Assembly: GCA_030833145.1 (NCBI GenBank)
Contig: JAURHT010000002.1
Location: 1 to 57,868, forward strand
Direction of reading: 5' to 3'
Source of the DNA: Aquirufa sp.
GTDB lineage: Bacteria > Bacteroidota > Bacteroidia > Cytophagales > Spirosomataceae
DNA: 57,868 nt
The position numbers and the translations under genes are program-made. Below are positions 1 through 7,983 of the stretch, piece after piece (the first letter of the stretch is position 1; each line of letters starts with the position of its first letter). The notes under the pieces are model-generated. The model did not search any database, was not told the origin of the DNA, and worked only from the letters and a program-made list of their open reading frames with translations.

Positions 1-618
1 AAGTCTACTTTGATGCAAAAACTCGCTAAAACAGACGTATTCGCTGAAAATAAACTATTCGCCACGGTGGACTCAACGGTCCGTAAAGTAGTTTGGGAGG
101 GTATTCCCTTCTTATTAACAGACACCGTAGGTTTTATTCGTAAACTCCCTACCCTCTTGATCGAATCCTTCAAATCGACCTTAGATGAGGTACGTGAGGC
201 AGATGTCTTATTACACGTGGTAGATATTTCCCACCCTAATTTTGAGGAACAAATTGAAGTCGTTCAAGGAATTTTAAACGAAATGGGTGTAGGCGATAAA
301 CCGACCATCTTGGTCTTCAATAAAATCGACCTTTTCCCTGTAGAAGATATTTTCTTTGAGGGAACCGAAGTAGGTATAGACGGAGAACCAGAGCTGAGTA
401 AAATGGACCGAGTAACGGCCTTTTTAAAACGCACACACTGGAAAACCAATACACCTAAAACCGTTTTCATCTCAGCAGAACAACGCAGTAATTTAGCTGA
501 ACTTCGCGAGACGATTATGGACATGCTAAAAGATAAACACATGCAGATTTTCCCTAACTGGTTAGAGGGGAATCACTTGATGGGGCATAGTGATGGGTAT
601 AATCCAGAGGGAGAGTAG
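1..618 (+). CDS. hflX: GTPase HflX, C-terminal part (5' end outside window)
   Basis: Ribosome-associated GTPase that in known members splits or rescues stalled 70S ribosomes under stress. The window opens inside the G1/P-loop: the first three codons read K-S-T, so the N-terminal HflX domain and most of the P-loop lie upstream. Visible are G3 (DTVGFIRKLP, the HflX-type form with its hydrophobic residue after DTVG), G4 (NKID) and G5 (ISAE). Roughly half of the usual length is present. The reading frame is open to the first base, so this is truncated by the window and not broken. It is followed by a tRNA gene on the same strand. Identification as HflX rather than another Era/Obg GTPase rests on the DTVGFIRKLP motif and the spacing to NKID. 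Confidence 0.93.
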   Translation, partial: KSTLMQKLAKTDVFAENKLFATVDSTVRKVVWEGIPFLLTDTVGFIRKLPTLLIESFKSTLDEVREADVLLHVVDISHPNFEEQIEVVQGILNEMGVGDKPTILVFNKIDLFPVEDIFFEGTEVGIDGEPELSKMDRVTAFLKRTHWKTNTPKTVFISAEQRSNLAELRETIMDMLKDKHMQIFPNWLEGNHLMGHSDGYNPEGE

Positions 619-646
619 AGATAAGAGAGTAGAGATTATATATATT

Positions 647-721
647 GGCGCTGTAGTTCAACGGATAGAATAGGCGTTTCCTAAACGCTAGATCCGGGTT
701 CGATTCCCGGCGGGGCCACCA
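647..721 (+). tRNA. tRNA-Arg (anticodon CCU), CCA encoded
   Basis: Cloverleaf folded by hand: D-arm GTTC...GAAT, anticodon stem GGCGT/ACGCT with loop TTCCTAA (anticodon CCT, decoding AGG), four-base variable region AGAT, T-arm CCGGG-TTCGATT-CCCGG, discriminator A and a genomic CCA. The acceptor stem is imperfect: 5' GGCGCTG faces 3' CGGGGCC, giving a G4-G69 mismatch and a U6-G67 wobble, where a perfect partner would read GGCCCCG. All other stems are sound, so this is called a gene and not a pseudogene, with reduced certainty about its activity. Confidence 0.9.
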
Positions 722-753
722 GAGGGAAGCAAAAGAGCGCCCCTTCTAAACGC

Positions 754-761
754 TAGCTTTG
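754..761 (+). promoter_or_regulatory. Possible -7 promoter element (TAGCTTTG)
   Basis: TAGCTTTG matches the Bacteroidota -7 consensus TAnnTTTG and lies 23 bases before the TTG start of the next gene. No TTG is found 19 bases upstream, so the -33 half is missing and the call is weak. Confidence 0.3.
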
Positions 762-784
762 TTCTTTTGTAAATAATAAATTAA

Positions 785-1903
785 TTGATTCATCAACTTT
801 ACACATGCATTAGTGATTTGCCTGAAACTTGGGATCAGGTTTCTGCATCGTGTATTTTCTTGCAGCGTAGTTATTTAGAGGTTTTGGAAAAATCTGCCCC
901 CGCAAATATGCAAAATACCTTTGTAGGTGTATTTGAGGGAGAAAAATTAATTGCAACCGCATTGTTCCAAGAGATTGATTTAGCAAAATTGAACAGCTTT
1001 GGCGAAAGGGATCACTTTATATTAACTCAGGTCAGAAATTTTCTTTTTCGACGATTCGCTTCGAAGTTATTAATAGTCGGAAATAATCTGTTAAGTGGCC
1101 AAAACGCCTACGCCTGTCTTCCTGAATCAGATGAAAAAAAGGTGGTGGAGAAACTGAAGGAACTTTGCCTTATTTGGCCAAATAAATCCCATTTAACTAT
1201 CTTCAAAGACTTCACTCTAGACCAAACAAAACCTTTTCAAATACCCGCATTTACTTCCGATTATCCATTCAGCTCACAGCCAAATATGGTTTTTGAAATT
1301 AAAAATAAGTGGAAAACGGAGGCTGATTATGTGGCAGATTTGACCAAAAAATACAGAGATCAATTTAAGCGATGTCGCAAAAAAGGCAGCGGTATCTGGT
1401 CAAAGGAATTGACTTTTGACGAAATAGTTGAGAACGAAGAAACGATCTATTCTTTATATCTGCACGTCGCAAAAAACGCTCCATTTAATACATTTATTCT
1501 ACCTCAAACACATTTTTCTGTTTTCAAAAAACAACTGGGTGAAGACTTTATTCTACGCGGCTATTATGAAAATGAACAACTTGTAGGATTCACCACCGTT
1601 ATTCGGCACGGGAACGAATTAGAGACGTATTTTTTAGGCTATGATGATACGATTCAACGAGAGAAGATGCTTTATCTGAATATGCTTTACGATATCGTCC
1701 AATGTGGCATTTTACAGGGTTTTGAACGTATTATTTTAGGAAGAACGGCATTAGAAATAAAGAGTTCTATTGGTGCAATTCCCGTACAATTGAACGGTTA
1801 TATGCGTCATTCGTATGCCTTAGTTCACCAAAATCTAAGCTGGATATTCCCCTTTTTAGAGCCTAAAATGAATTGGATTCAACGCCATCCATTTAAGGAT
1901 TAA
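785..1903 (+). CDS. GNAT-fold acyltransferase-like protein (FemAB/BioF2 type)
   Basis: Protein of 372 residues with the look of the FemAB-like/BioF2-like acyltransferase group: two GNAT-like halves, the second containing YLHVAKNAPFNTFILP and GYYENEQLVGFTTVIRHG followed by a hydrophobic strand and YDIVQCGILQGFERIILG. No signal peptide or membrane segment, so cytosolic. The start is a TTG, because an in-frame TAA (782-784) sits immediately upstream and the next ATG is over 50 codons inside. Tail-to-tail with the NagB-like gene, sharing four bases (TTAA). The acyl donor and substrate cannot be told from sequence. Confidence 0.6.
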   Translation: MIHQLYTCISDLPETWDQVSASCIFLQRSYLEVLEKSAPANMQNTFVGVFEGEKLIATALFQEIDLAKLNSFGERDHFILTQVRNFLFRRFASKLLIVGNNLLSGQNAYACLPESDEKKVVEKLKELCLIWPNKSHLTIFKDFTLDQTKPFQIPAFTSDYPFSSQPNMVFEIKNKWKTEADYVADLTKKYRDQFKRCRKKGSGIWSKELTFDEIVENEETIYSLYLHVAKNAPFNTFILPQTHFSVFKKQLGEDFILRGYYENEQLVGFTTVIRHGNELETYFLGYDDTIQREKMLYLNMLYDIVQCGILQGFERIILGRTALEIKSSIGAIPVQLNGYMRHSYALVHQNLSWIFPFLEPKMNWIQRHPFKD

Positions 1904-2598
1904 ATAGCAGAAGTATCAATTAAGCATTCCACATTAGGGTGCATCCACAAAAAAGACGCTGGACAATCGGTTCCAATTTTGCGTTCCGTAATCCGCTTTA
2001 CAGCGTCTTGTTTTCCCTTCCCTGTAATCAGGAAAATGATTTTTTTCGATTGCATAATACCTTCCATTCCCACGCAAAGACCATAAGCTGGTTCATTCCC
2101 AGATGATAAAGCTGGATCATGCGCAATAGTAGATTCCGCTAAAATAGCTTTGTGAAAATCTGGATTTAACGTTTCCGCAGGTTCATTAAAAGCAATATGT
2201 CCATTTTTTCCTAAACCCAAAATACAGATATCTAAAGGACCATTCTCCTTTATAAATTTACCTATTCTCTTACATTCTGAATCAACGACTTCTGGGGCTG
2301 TGTCGAAGGAGGTGTATCGGTCGTTTGATATCCCCAAAGGCCCTAATAAATGCTTTTTCAAATAGGTTTCACACGAATCGGGATGACTTAGCGGGATAAT
2401 TCCCCATTCATCCATTTTAATTACCTGCATCTGAGAATAAAGCGCTTTTTCCTTCGCCATTTCAGCATACATCCCCGTAGGACTTCCTCCAGTTGCTGCA
2501 CAAAACAACAAGTCGGGATTTTGCTTTATTTCTGATGCAATTAAATGGGCTGCTTTTTCACTCAGAGCAGCATAATTTTCAAGGTAGGTAATTTTCAT
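1900..2598 (-). CDS. Glucosamine-6-phosphate deaminase / isomerase family (NagB-like)
   Basis: Cytosolic enzyme of the NagB/6-phosphogluconolactonase fold, 232 residues. Family motifs are visible: the phosphate-binding CAATGGSPTGMY near residue 30, KMDEWG near 60, and LGLGKNGHIAFNEPA, which in NagB holds the catalytic Asp/His region. The frame stays open 55 codons upstream of the chosen ATG, but that stretch is hydrophobic and unlike the family, and MKITYLENY aligns with normal NagB N-termini. The expected reaction is amino-sugar 6-phosphate to ketose phosphate plus ammonia. GalN6P isomerase (AgaS/AgaI-like) is an alternative because the protein is shorter than typical NagB (about 266). It stands alone with no other amino-sugar genes nearby. 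A 20-bp inverted repeat lies about 100 bases upstream. Confidence 0.82.
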   Translation of the reverse strand: MKITYLENYAALSEKAAHLIASEIKQNPDLLFCAATGGSPTGMYAEMAKEKALYSQMQVIKMDEWGIIPLSHPDSCETYLKKHLLGPLGISNDRYTSFDTAPEVVDSECKRIGKFIKENGPLDICILGLGKNGHIAFNEPAETLNPDFHKAILAESTIAHDPALSSGNEPAYGLCVGMEGIMQSKKIIFLITGKGKQDAVKRITERKIGTDCPASFLWMHPNVECLIDTSAI

Positions 2599-2691
2599 TG
2601 TGCGAGATTTAAGCAGCAAGTTACCAAATAAAAAACAGATCATTTTTAGTGTATTAAAAATAATTAATTGGAATCCTAATCGAAAAATGAG

Positions 2692-2711
2692 ATTATCAGT
2701 TTGCTGATAAT
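2692..2711. promoter_or_regulatory. 20-bp inverted repeat, possible operator
   Basis: ATTATCAG-TTTG-CTGATAAT is a perfect 8-bp inverted repeat in the 249-bp gap between the divergent NagB-like and outer-membrane-protein genes. There is no T-run on either side, so it is unlike a terminator and more like a dimeric repressor site. No regulator is encoded next to it. Apart from this site the gap holds nothing recognisable. Confidence 0.35.
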
Positions 2712-2847
2712 TTATCAACTTAATACAATAAAAAATATGCCAAATTTGATCCCAAATGTACATTTTAAGGAATTACCCATTTTTCAAATAATATATGTTA
2801 TAACGCATCCAAAACCTTTTGTGTAGCTTGCTTTAGCCTTTGAAAAA

Positions 2848-3531
2848 ATGCCTAACCACGAAAAAATGAATACCATTAAATACCTAACCCCTCTCTATAC
2901 CTTTCTTCTTATCTGTATAATTCCTATTGCAAAGCTTTCAGCTCAAGATTGGAATTATCAGATAGGTTTGAATTCCGCCAGTTTCCGATTTCAAAGTCCA
3001 GCAGGTATTGCTCAAAACTTCTTCCAACCAGACGCCGGCTTGCAGCTCGCCATTCTTAGAAATAATCACCTTGTCGATTCGGCTAAAACAAAGAGTGCAT
3101 TTGTGCGTAAACTAAACTACCAAGTGGGAATTGCTATCAATCAGTTTAATTCCTTTGGAGAGACTCAAAACGTCCCATTTACTTATTCTTCCACCTTTGT
3201 CGGACTTAAGCTAGGCTTAGGTATGAAATCACATGTAGGCAAAGGTGTGAGTCTTTCTTACAATGGACTAATGCAGATTAATCAATTGGTTTTAGGATCC
3301 CAAAAAATGGGAAATCAAGTATATAATCTACAAGGGAATAAGCAATTTGATCGAATTCAATGCCAATTAGGAGGCGAAATTAAGCTTGCAAAACAAATGA
3401 ACGATCATACCGCACTTTTCGCTTACTTCTCAGAGGCTTGGCAATTGAATACTATTCAAAAAGACGGTAGTCAGTTCGCGATTAATCCAGTTTCATTCGG
3501 TTTTGGTATTCAATACTCTCCCCTTCGATAG
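2848..3531 (+). CDS. Exported outer-membrane-type beta-rich protein, function unknown
   Basis: Protein of 227 residues with a signal peptide (hydrophobic core YTFLLICIIPIAKLSAQ) and then alternating hydrophobic/polar strands ending in GFGIQYSPLR, a C-terminus typical of outer-membrane beta-barrels with a terminal aromatic strand. It could be PorP/SprF-like, but no diagnostic motif was recognised. Two starts are possible: the first ATG (2848) or an ATG seven codons in (2866, MNTIKYL); the second gives a more usual signal peptide. Its stop is three bases from the start of the giant repeat protein, so the two are surely co-transcribed. As the first gene of the cassette it may be the outer-membrane anchor or exporter of the fibre-like protein (inference). 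Confidence 0.6.
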   Translation: MPNHEKMNTIKYLTPLYTFLLICIIPIAKLSAQDWNYQIGLNSASFRFQSPAGIAQNFFQPDAGLQLAILRNNHLVDSAKTKSAFVRKLNYQVGIAINQFNSFGETQNVPFTYSSTFVGLKLGLGMKSHVGKGVSLSYNGLMQINQLVLGSQKMGNQVYNLQGNKQFDRIQCQLGGEIKLAKQMNDHTALFAYFSEAWQLNTIQKDGSQFAINPVSFGFGIQYSPLR

Positions 3532-3533
3532 CT

Positions 3534-6500
3534 ATGAAAATATTCTACACAATCCTATTTATAGGGATTTCCCTCTTTTCTTTTGGCCAAAAAACGGGCA
3601 TCAATTACCAAGCAGTTATTCTTGACCCGAATCCTATTTCGATGCCTGGAAACAACTACAGTGGTCAACCACTCGCGAACAAAGCCCTTCAATTGAGATT
3701 TAGTCTACTTTCGGGAACGCGTCTAGATTACCAAGAAACGCAAACCACTCAAACTGATGAGTATGGACTGATTAATACCATCATTGGAAAAGGAACTAAA
3801 ATCACCGTTAATTCATTTGATGCGGTTCTTTGGAATGATACATTAAAAACGTTGCAAGTCGAGGTCAAATTCCCCTCAGCGACCGCTTTCACAGAAGTAA
3901 GTCGCTCTTTACTTCAATACAGCCCCTATGCGCTTTATGCTAAGTCAGTAGATTACCTCAATGTTAATGGGGCGCCCACAAAATTATCTGCCTTTCAAAA
4001 CGATGCGGGGCTACTAAATCAAACCGACTTAAGTGCTCTTAGACTGGAAATCAAAAATCAGATCGATAAAGTAATTTTAAATGATGTCCCTTTGGCCTCT
4101 GAAATTTTGCCTGGAAAAATCAAATTGTCAGGGGATTTAACTGGAGATGCTACTTCGCCGATTATCAAAGCGAATGCCATTACTCCTGAAAAAATCGTAA
4201 ATGGGGCGATTCAAAGTTCTAAGATAAGAGATTCGAGCGTAGTAGATCAAAAGATTGCTTTTGGCATTAATCCAGCTAAAGTAGGCTTAGAGTTAGTCAA
4301 CAATACGGCAGATCTAGATAAACCCATCAGTACTGCGATGCAAACGGCCTTAGATGCGAAAGCAACAAGGTGCGATTTGGCGTTAAAAGCAAACACGTCT
4401 GATTTGGATTTAAAAGCTCCTTTAGCTTCCCCCAATTTTACGGGTAGTGTATCTGGAATAACGGCATCAATGGTAGGACTTCCCAATGTCAACAATACAT
4501 CAGATGTTGCGAAACCGATTAGCACAGCTACTCAAACGGCTCTTAATTTAAAAGGTAACGTAAAAAAAGTGAATGGGGTCTCTCCTGATGCTAATGGAAA
4601 TGTGGTCATTACGCTAGGTAGAAATTACACCGGTTTGTACAATGGGGGTATTTTTATTACGAGTGCACCTCCAGTAGATGGGGATGTATTTATTGTCTCA
4701 GCAGATCCAGATGGCGCCAATAATGGCCGAACATTCATCTACCTGAACCCAGATTGGAATGAGATAACAAATAATATCGGAACGACTGATGCAAGGTATG
4801 TACAACTAGCAGGAAGTACAATGCAAGGTGATTTACGTATCCCTTCAGGTAAAAAAATTACACTCAGCGATTTACCCACTAGTTTGACAGACGCCGCTAA
4901 TAAAGACTATGTCGATGCCTCTAAAACACTCGATGCAACGGCCACTTTAAACGGAAAAATCAGATTAGCTGGAGACTTAACGGGTACGGCGGCTAGCCCA
5001 GAAATTGCAATTGGAGCTATCACCAATGCTAAAATAGCCTCTGGAATAAGTGCATCTAAAGTAGGTTTAGGGAATGTCGATAATACGTCCGATTTAGCGA
5101 AGCCAATTAGCACGGCTACCCAAACAGCGCTGGATTTAAAGTCAAGTATTACCTCGGTCAATTTAAAAGCGAATACAACCGACCTTGCCCTAAAAGCAGA
5201 CATTTCGGATGTAAACTTAAAAGCACCTATCGCTTCACCTACCTTTACAGGATCTGTATCAGGTATTACAGCGACGATGGTTGGTCTAGCTAATGTGAAC
5301 AATACTACTGATATCGCAAAACCCATCAGCACGGCAACACAAACAGCACTCGATCTAAAAGCTTCTAACACGGCTTTGGCCTTAAAAGCCAATGCAACCG
5401 ATTTAGCATTAAAAGCAGACATTACAGACCTTAACCTAAAAGCACCCATTTCATCACCTACTTTCACTGGTAATGTATCAGGAATAACCTCCACGATGGT
5501 GGGTCTTGGAAACGTGAATAATACGACTGATCTAGACAAGCCCATTAGCACGGCCACCCAAACAGCCCTTGATTTAAAAGCAAACACGACAGACTTAGAG
5601 GCCGGTTTAGCCACCAAAGCGGGTACAGCTTCTCCGACTTTCACCGGAAATGTATCGGGCATCACAGCTACAATGGTGGGACTAGGCAATGTAAACAATA
5701 CCTCAGATGCCAATAAACCCATTAGTACAGCCATGCAAACGGCTTTAGATTTAAAAGGAACCGTTAAAAAAGTAAATGGGGTATCCCCTAACGCTGCAGG
5801 AGAAATCGCCATCTCACTTGGTCGTAATTATACTGGTGTTTACAACAATGGAACATTTACCACAAGTGGCACTCCGGTAGAAGGCGATATTTTCATTGTT
5901 TCGGGCGACCCAACGGGATCAAACAATGGACGAACTTTTATTTATGTAAGTGGCGTTTGGAATGAAATAACCAATAACATAGGCACCACAGATGCCCGCT
6001 ATGTGCAGTTAGCGGGTAGCATAATGCAAGGCAATTTACAATTCCCTACGGGTAAAAAAATTACCTTGACTAACCTTCCCGCACTTCCGACCGATGCTGC
6101 GAATAAGGCTTATGTAGATGCCTCCATTACGGTGGATGCTACTTCACTTGTGAATGGCAAAATTAGGTTAGCGGGAGATTTAACTGGAACTGCTTCCAGT
6201 CCAACGATTGCTTCAGGAGCGATTACTGATGTAAAAATAGCCACAGGAATCAACCCTACTAAAGTAGGCTTAGGTAATGTAAACAATACGAGCGATTTAC
6301 TTAAACCCATCAGCACAGCCACACAAACAGCCCTAGACGCAAAGGCGAGTAGCGCTTCATTAGCATTAAAAGCCCCTATTGATGCTCCTACTTTTACTGG
6401 AACGGTCTCCGGAATTACAAAAACAATGGTGGGTCTAGGAAACGTAGATAACACAACGGACGCCTTAAAGCCGATTAGCTCCTCCACCCAAGCGGCATTG

Positions 6501-7202
6501 GATTTAAAGGCTACGATTACTGCGCTTAATCTAAAAGCCAGTTCAACTGATCTCGCACTAAAAGCAGACATCACGGATTTGAACCTAAAAGCACCTATTG
6601 CATCTCCCACTTTTACTGGTTCCGTTTCAGGCATCACAAAAGCGATGGTCGGCTTAGCAAATGTTGACAACACAACGGATTTGTTGAAGCCAATCAGCAC
6701 TGCCACACAAACCGCTTTAAATTTAAAAGTAAGTCTAACGGGAATCGAGACTTTAACCAATAAAACATTAACCGCTCCTACCCTAACTTCACCGGTACTA
6801 GGGACACCAGCGTCAGGTACTGCCACTAATTTAACAGGCTTGCCTTTGAGCACGGGCGTTACTGGAACTTTGGCAGTGGGAAATGGAGGAACAGGTGCCT
6901 CAACCATTACTGGAATCCTGAAAGGAAATGGAACTTCTGCCATGACTGCTGCGGTTCAAGGCACTGATTTCAGTTTAGTTCGAGAGGTATCAGATGAATA
7001 TACGGCGACTGTAGGTCAAACTGCTTTTACCTTGACACAGACTAAATCCAGCAATGCCGTAATAAAACTTTTCGTCAATGGAGTTCGCCTATCTAAAACA
7101 GCATTCAGCTTATCTGGAACCACATTTACCTATATTCCCGCGAACAACGAGGCCTACACCTTGGTAGCGGGAGATCGAATTCAAATTGATTATTTCTATT
7201 AA
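3534..7202 (+). CDS. Giant secreted protein with phage-tail-fibre-like repeats
   Basis: Protein of 1222 residues. Residues 1-18 are a signal peptide (MKIFYTILFIGISLFSFGQ). Next is a GINYQAV-type N-terminal domain (about 20-145) that is common at the start of secreted Bacteroidota proteins. From about residue 190 onward the protein consists of motifs usual in phage tail fibres: VGLGNVNNTSD..KPISTATQTAL (nine copies), SPTFTGxVSGIT (six copies), TDARYVQLAG, DAANKxYVDAS, and near the C-terminus GTLAVGNGGTGAST and a terminal KLFVNGVRL...GDRIQIDYFY domain. A longer unit (KKVNGVSP...KVGLGNV) occurs twice, 400 residues apart. One cysteine only. No peptidase S74 chaperone and no clear type IX sorting tail. 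Likely a surface fibre or adhesin. Not a prophage gene: its neighbours are not phage genes and it has a Sec signal. Confidence 0.72.
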   Translation: MKIFYTILFIGISLFSFGQKTGINYQAVILDPNPISMPGNNYSGQPLANKALQLRFSLLSGTRLDYQETQTTQTDEYGLINTIIGKGTKITVNSFDAVLWNDTLKTLQVEVKFPSATAFTEVSRSLLQYSPYALYAKSVDYLNVNGAPTKLSAFQNDAGLLNQTDLSALRLEIKNQIDKVILNDVPLASEILPGKIKLSGDLTGDATSPIIKANAITPEKIVNGAIQSSKIRDSSVVDQKIAFGINPAKVGLELVNNTADLDKPISTAMQTALDAKATRCDLALKANTSDLDLKAPLASPNFTGSVSGITASMVGLPNVNNTSDVAKPISTATQTALNLKGNVKKVNGVSPDANGNVVITLGRNYTGLYNGGIFITSAPPVDGDVFIVSADPDGANNGRTFIYLNPDWNEITNNIGTTDARYVQLAGSTMQGDLRIPSGKKITLSDLPTSLTDAANKDYVDASKTLDATATLNGKIRLAGDLTGTAASPEIAIGAITNAKIASGISASKVGLGNVDNTSDLAKPISTATQTALDLKSSITSVNLKANTTDLALKADISDVNLKAPIASPTFTGSVSGITATMVGLANVNNTTDIAKPISTATQTALDLKASNTALALKANATDLALKADITDLNLKAPISSPTFTGNVSGITSTMVGLGNVNNTTDLDKPISTATQTALDLKANTTDLEAGLATKAGTASPTFTGNVSGITATMVGLGNVNNTSDANKPISTAMQTALDLKGTVKKVNGVSPNAAGEIAISLGRNYTGVYNNGTFTTSGTPVEGDIFIVSGDPTGSNNGRTFIYVSGVWNEITNNIGTTDARYVQLAGSIMQGNLQFPTGKKITLTNLPALPTDAANKAYVDASITVDATSLVNGKIRLAGDLTGTASSPTIASGAITDVKIATGINPTKVGLGNVNNTSDLLKPISTATQTALDAKASSASLALKAPIDAPTFTGTVSGITKTMVGLGNVDNTTDALKPISSSTQAALDLKATITALNLKASSTDLALKADITDLNLKAPIASPTFTGSVSGITKAMVGLANVDNTTDLLKPISTATQTALNLKVSLTGIETLTNKTLTAPTLTSPVLGTPASGTATNLTGLPLSTGVTGTLAVGNGGTGASTITGILKGNGTSAMTAAVQGTDFSLVREVSDEYTATVGQTAFTLTQTKSSNAVIKLFVNGVRLSKTAFSLSGTTFTYIPANNEAYTLVAGDRIQIDYFY
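4281..6730 (+). repeat. Coding repeat array, nine VGLxNVxNTxD-KPIST units
   Basis: Nine copies of a unit of roughly 25 conserved residues are embedded in longer periods of about 50-80 residues within the giant fibre-like protein, and a super-module of about 400 residues repeats (KKVNGVSP at residues near 343 and 744). Synonymous positions differ widely between copies: the KPISTATQTA stretch is spelled differently almost every time. So the repeats are conserved as protein and not as DNA. Long open frames on the opposite strand here are a by-product of this composition. Confidence 0.85.
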
Positions 7203-7206
7203 CAAC

Positions 7207-7977
7207 ATGAAAAGAATCCTCTTCTTTCTTTTTATTCCGTTTTTGAGTTTTGCTCAATTAACTAAAACAGGATTTAGGCACACGAATCCAACCCTTTTCG
7301 TAGATTTTAGTGGCAAAATCGGTAGCGGAAAAGGTTTAGAGCGATTTGGCAAAAAGACCATTATGTTCGTATGTGGCAATAATTTAACGATTGTTCACAC
7401 CACTGCGAATGGGGTAGCACCTGTCAACAAAACAGTCACCTATGGTACAGTCAGTTCAAACCTAAGTGGTGCTCAAAAATGCTGGATTACCCAAAATCTA
7501 GGCTCTACTAATCAAGCCATATCAGAAACAGATGCAACCGAAGATGCTGCGGGATGGTATTGGCAATTCAATAAGAAAAAAGGCTATAAAAATAATGGAA
7601 CAACTACATCCCCTGCTTTTCCTTCAGCTAATAGTAATACAGAAACCGTTAATTGGGGGGCAACAACTGATCCATGTACCTTAGAATTAGGGGCCGGCTG
7701 GAGAATTCCGACTGTTACGGAATGGACAAATGTAAACAATACAAATCTTCGACCCCAGGCTTATGCAGGTGCATTAAAAATGCACGCTGCGGGTTATTTG
7801 AGTACTGGTGTAAATAGTACGCTCACTAACCGAGGATCTCAGTTTTTTTATTGGAGCTCCTCTAATTCAGATGCGACCTATGCTAAAGGCCTCGTCATTT
7901 ATACGACTCAGACCTATAATCAAATTTCAAATAATGATAAGGACGCTGGGCTATCTATACGATGTATTCGGGATTAA
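7207..7977 (+). CDS. Exported FISUMP-domain-like protein
   Basis: Protein of 256 residues with a signal peptide (MKRILFFLFIPFLSFAQ). The C-terminal half carries the FISUMP-type signature: AQKCWITQNLG, then AGWRIPTVTEWTNV, FFYWSSS and the closing GLSIRCIRD. It resembles the Fibrobacter succinogenes major paralogous domain, a presumed extracellular domain of unknown role. Four cysteines (CGNNL, KCWIT, DPCTL, RCIRD) fit two disulfides. The ATG at 7207 is chosen because the frame's earlier start lies inside the end of the preceding gene and the signal peptide starts here. It begins five bases after the fibre gene's stop. Likely a surface partner or tip of the fibre cassette (inference). Confidence 0.68.
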   Translation: MKRILFFLFIPFLSFAQLTKTGFRHTNPTLFVDFSGKIGSGKGLERFGKKTIMFVCGNNLTIVHTTANGVAPVNKTVTYGTVSSNLSGAQKCWITQNLGSTNQAISETDATEDAAGWYWQFNKKKGYKNNGTTTSPAFPSANSNTETVNWGATTDPCTLELGAGWRIPTVTEWTNVNNTNLRPQAYAGALKMHAAGYLSTGVNSTLTNRGSQFFYWSSSNSDATYAKGLVIYTTQTYNQISNNDKDAGLSIRCIRD

Positions 7978-7983
7978 TCGAAC

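Noticed and set aside
1900..2763. Longer NagB-like protein starting at 2763
   Set aside because: The extra 55 residues are hydrophobic, outside the family alignment, and span the likely regulatory repeat.
4907..5812. Open frame of 301 codons on the minus strand inside the fibre gene
   Set aside because: It follows from the repeated codon pattern of the plus-strand gene; its product is an unnatural Val/Ala/Phe-rich repeat with no family features.
4281..6730. CRISPR array
   Set aside because: The repeats are coding, in frame, longer and diverged at DNA level; no cas genes are present.
6110..6943. Open frame of 277 codons on the minus strand inside the fibre gene
   Set aside because: Same cause as the other minus-strand frame; no start context and no recognisable domain.
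3534..7202. Prophage or phage remnant
   Set aside because: The gene has a Sec signal peptide and Bacteroidota N-terminal domain, and no terminase, capsid, portal or integrase gene is near it.
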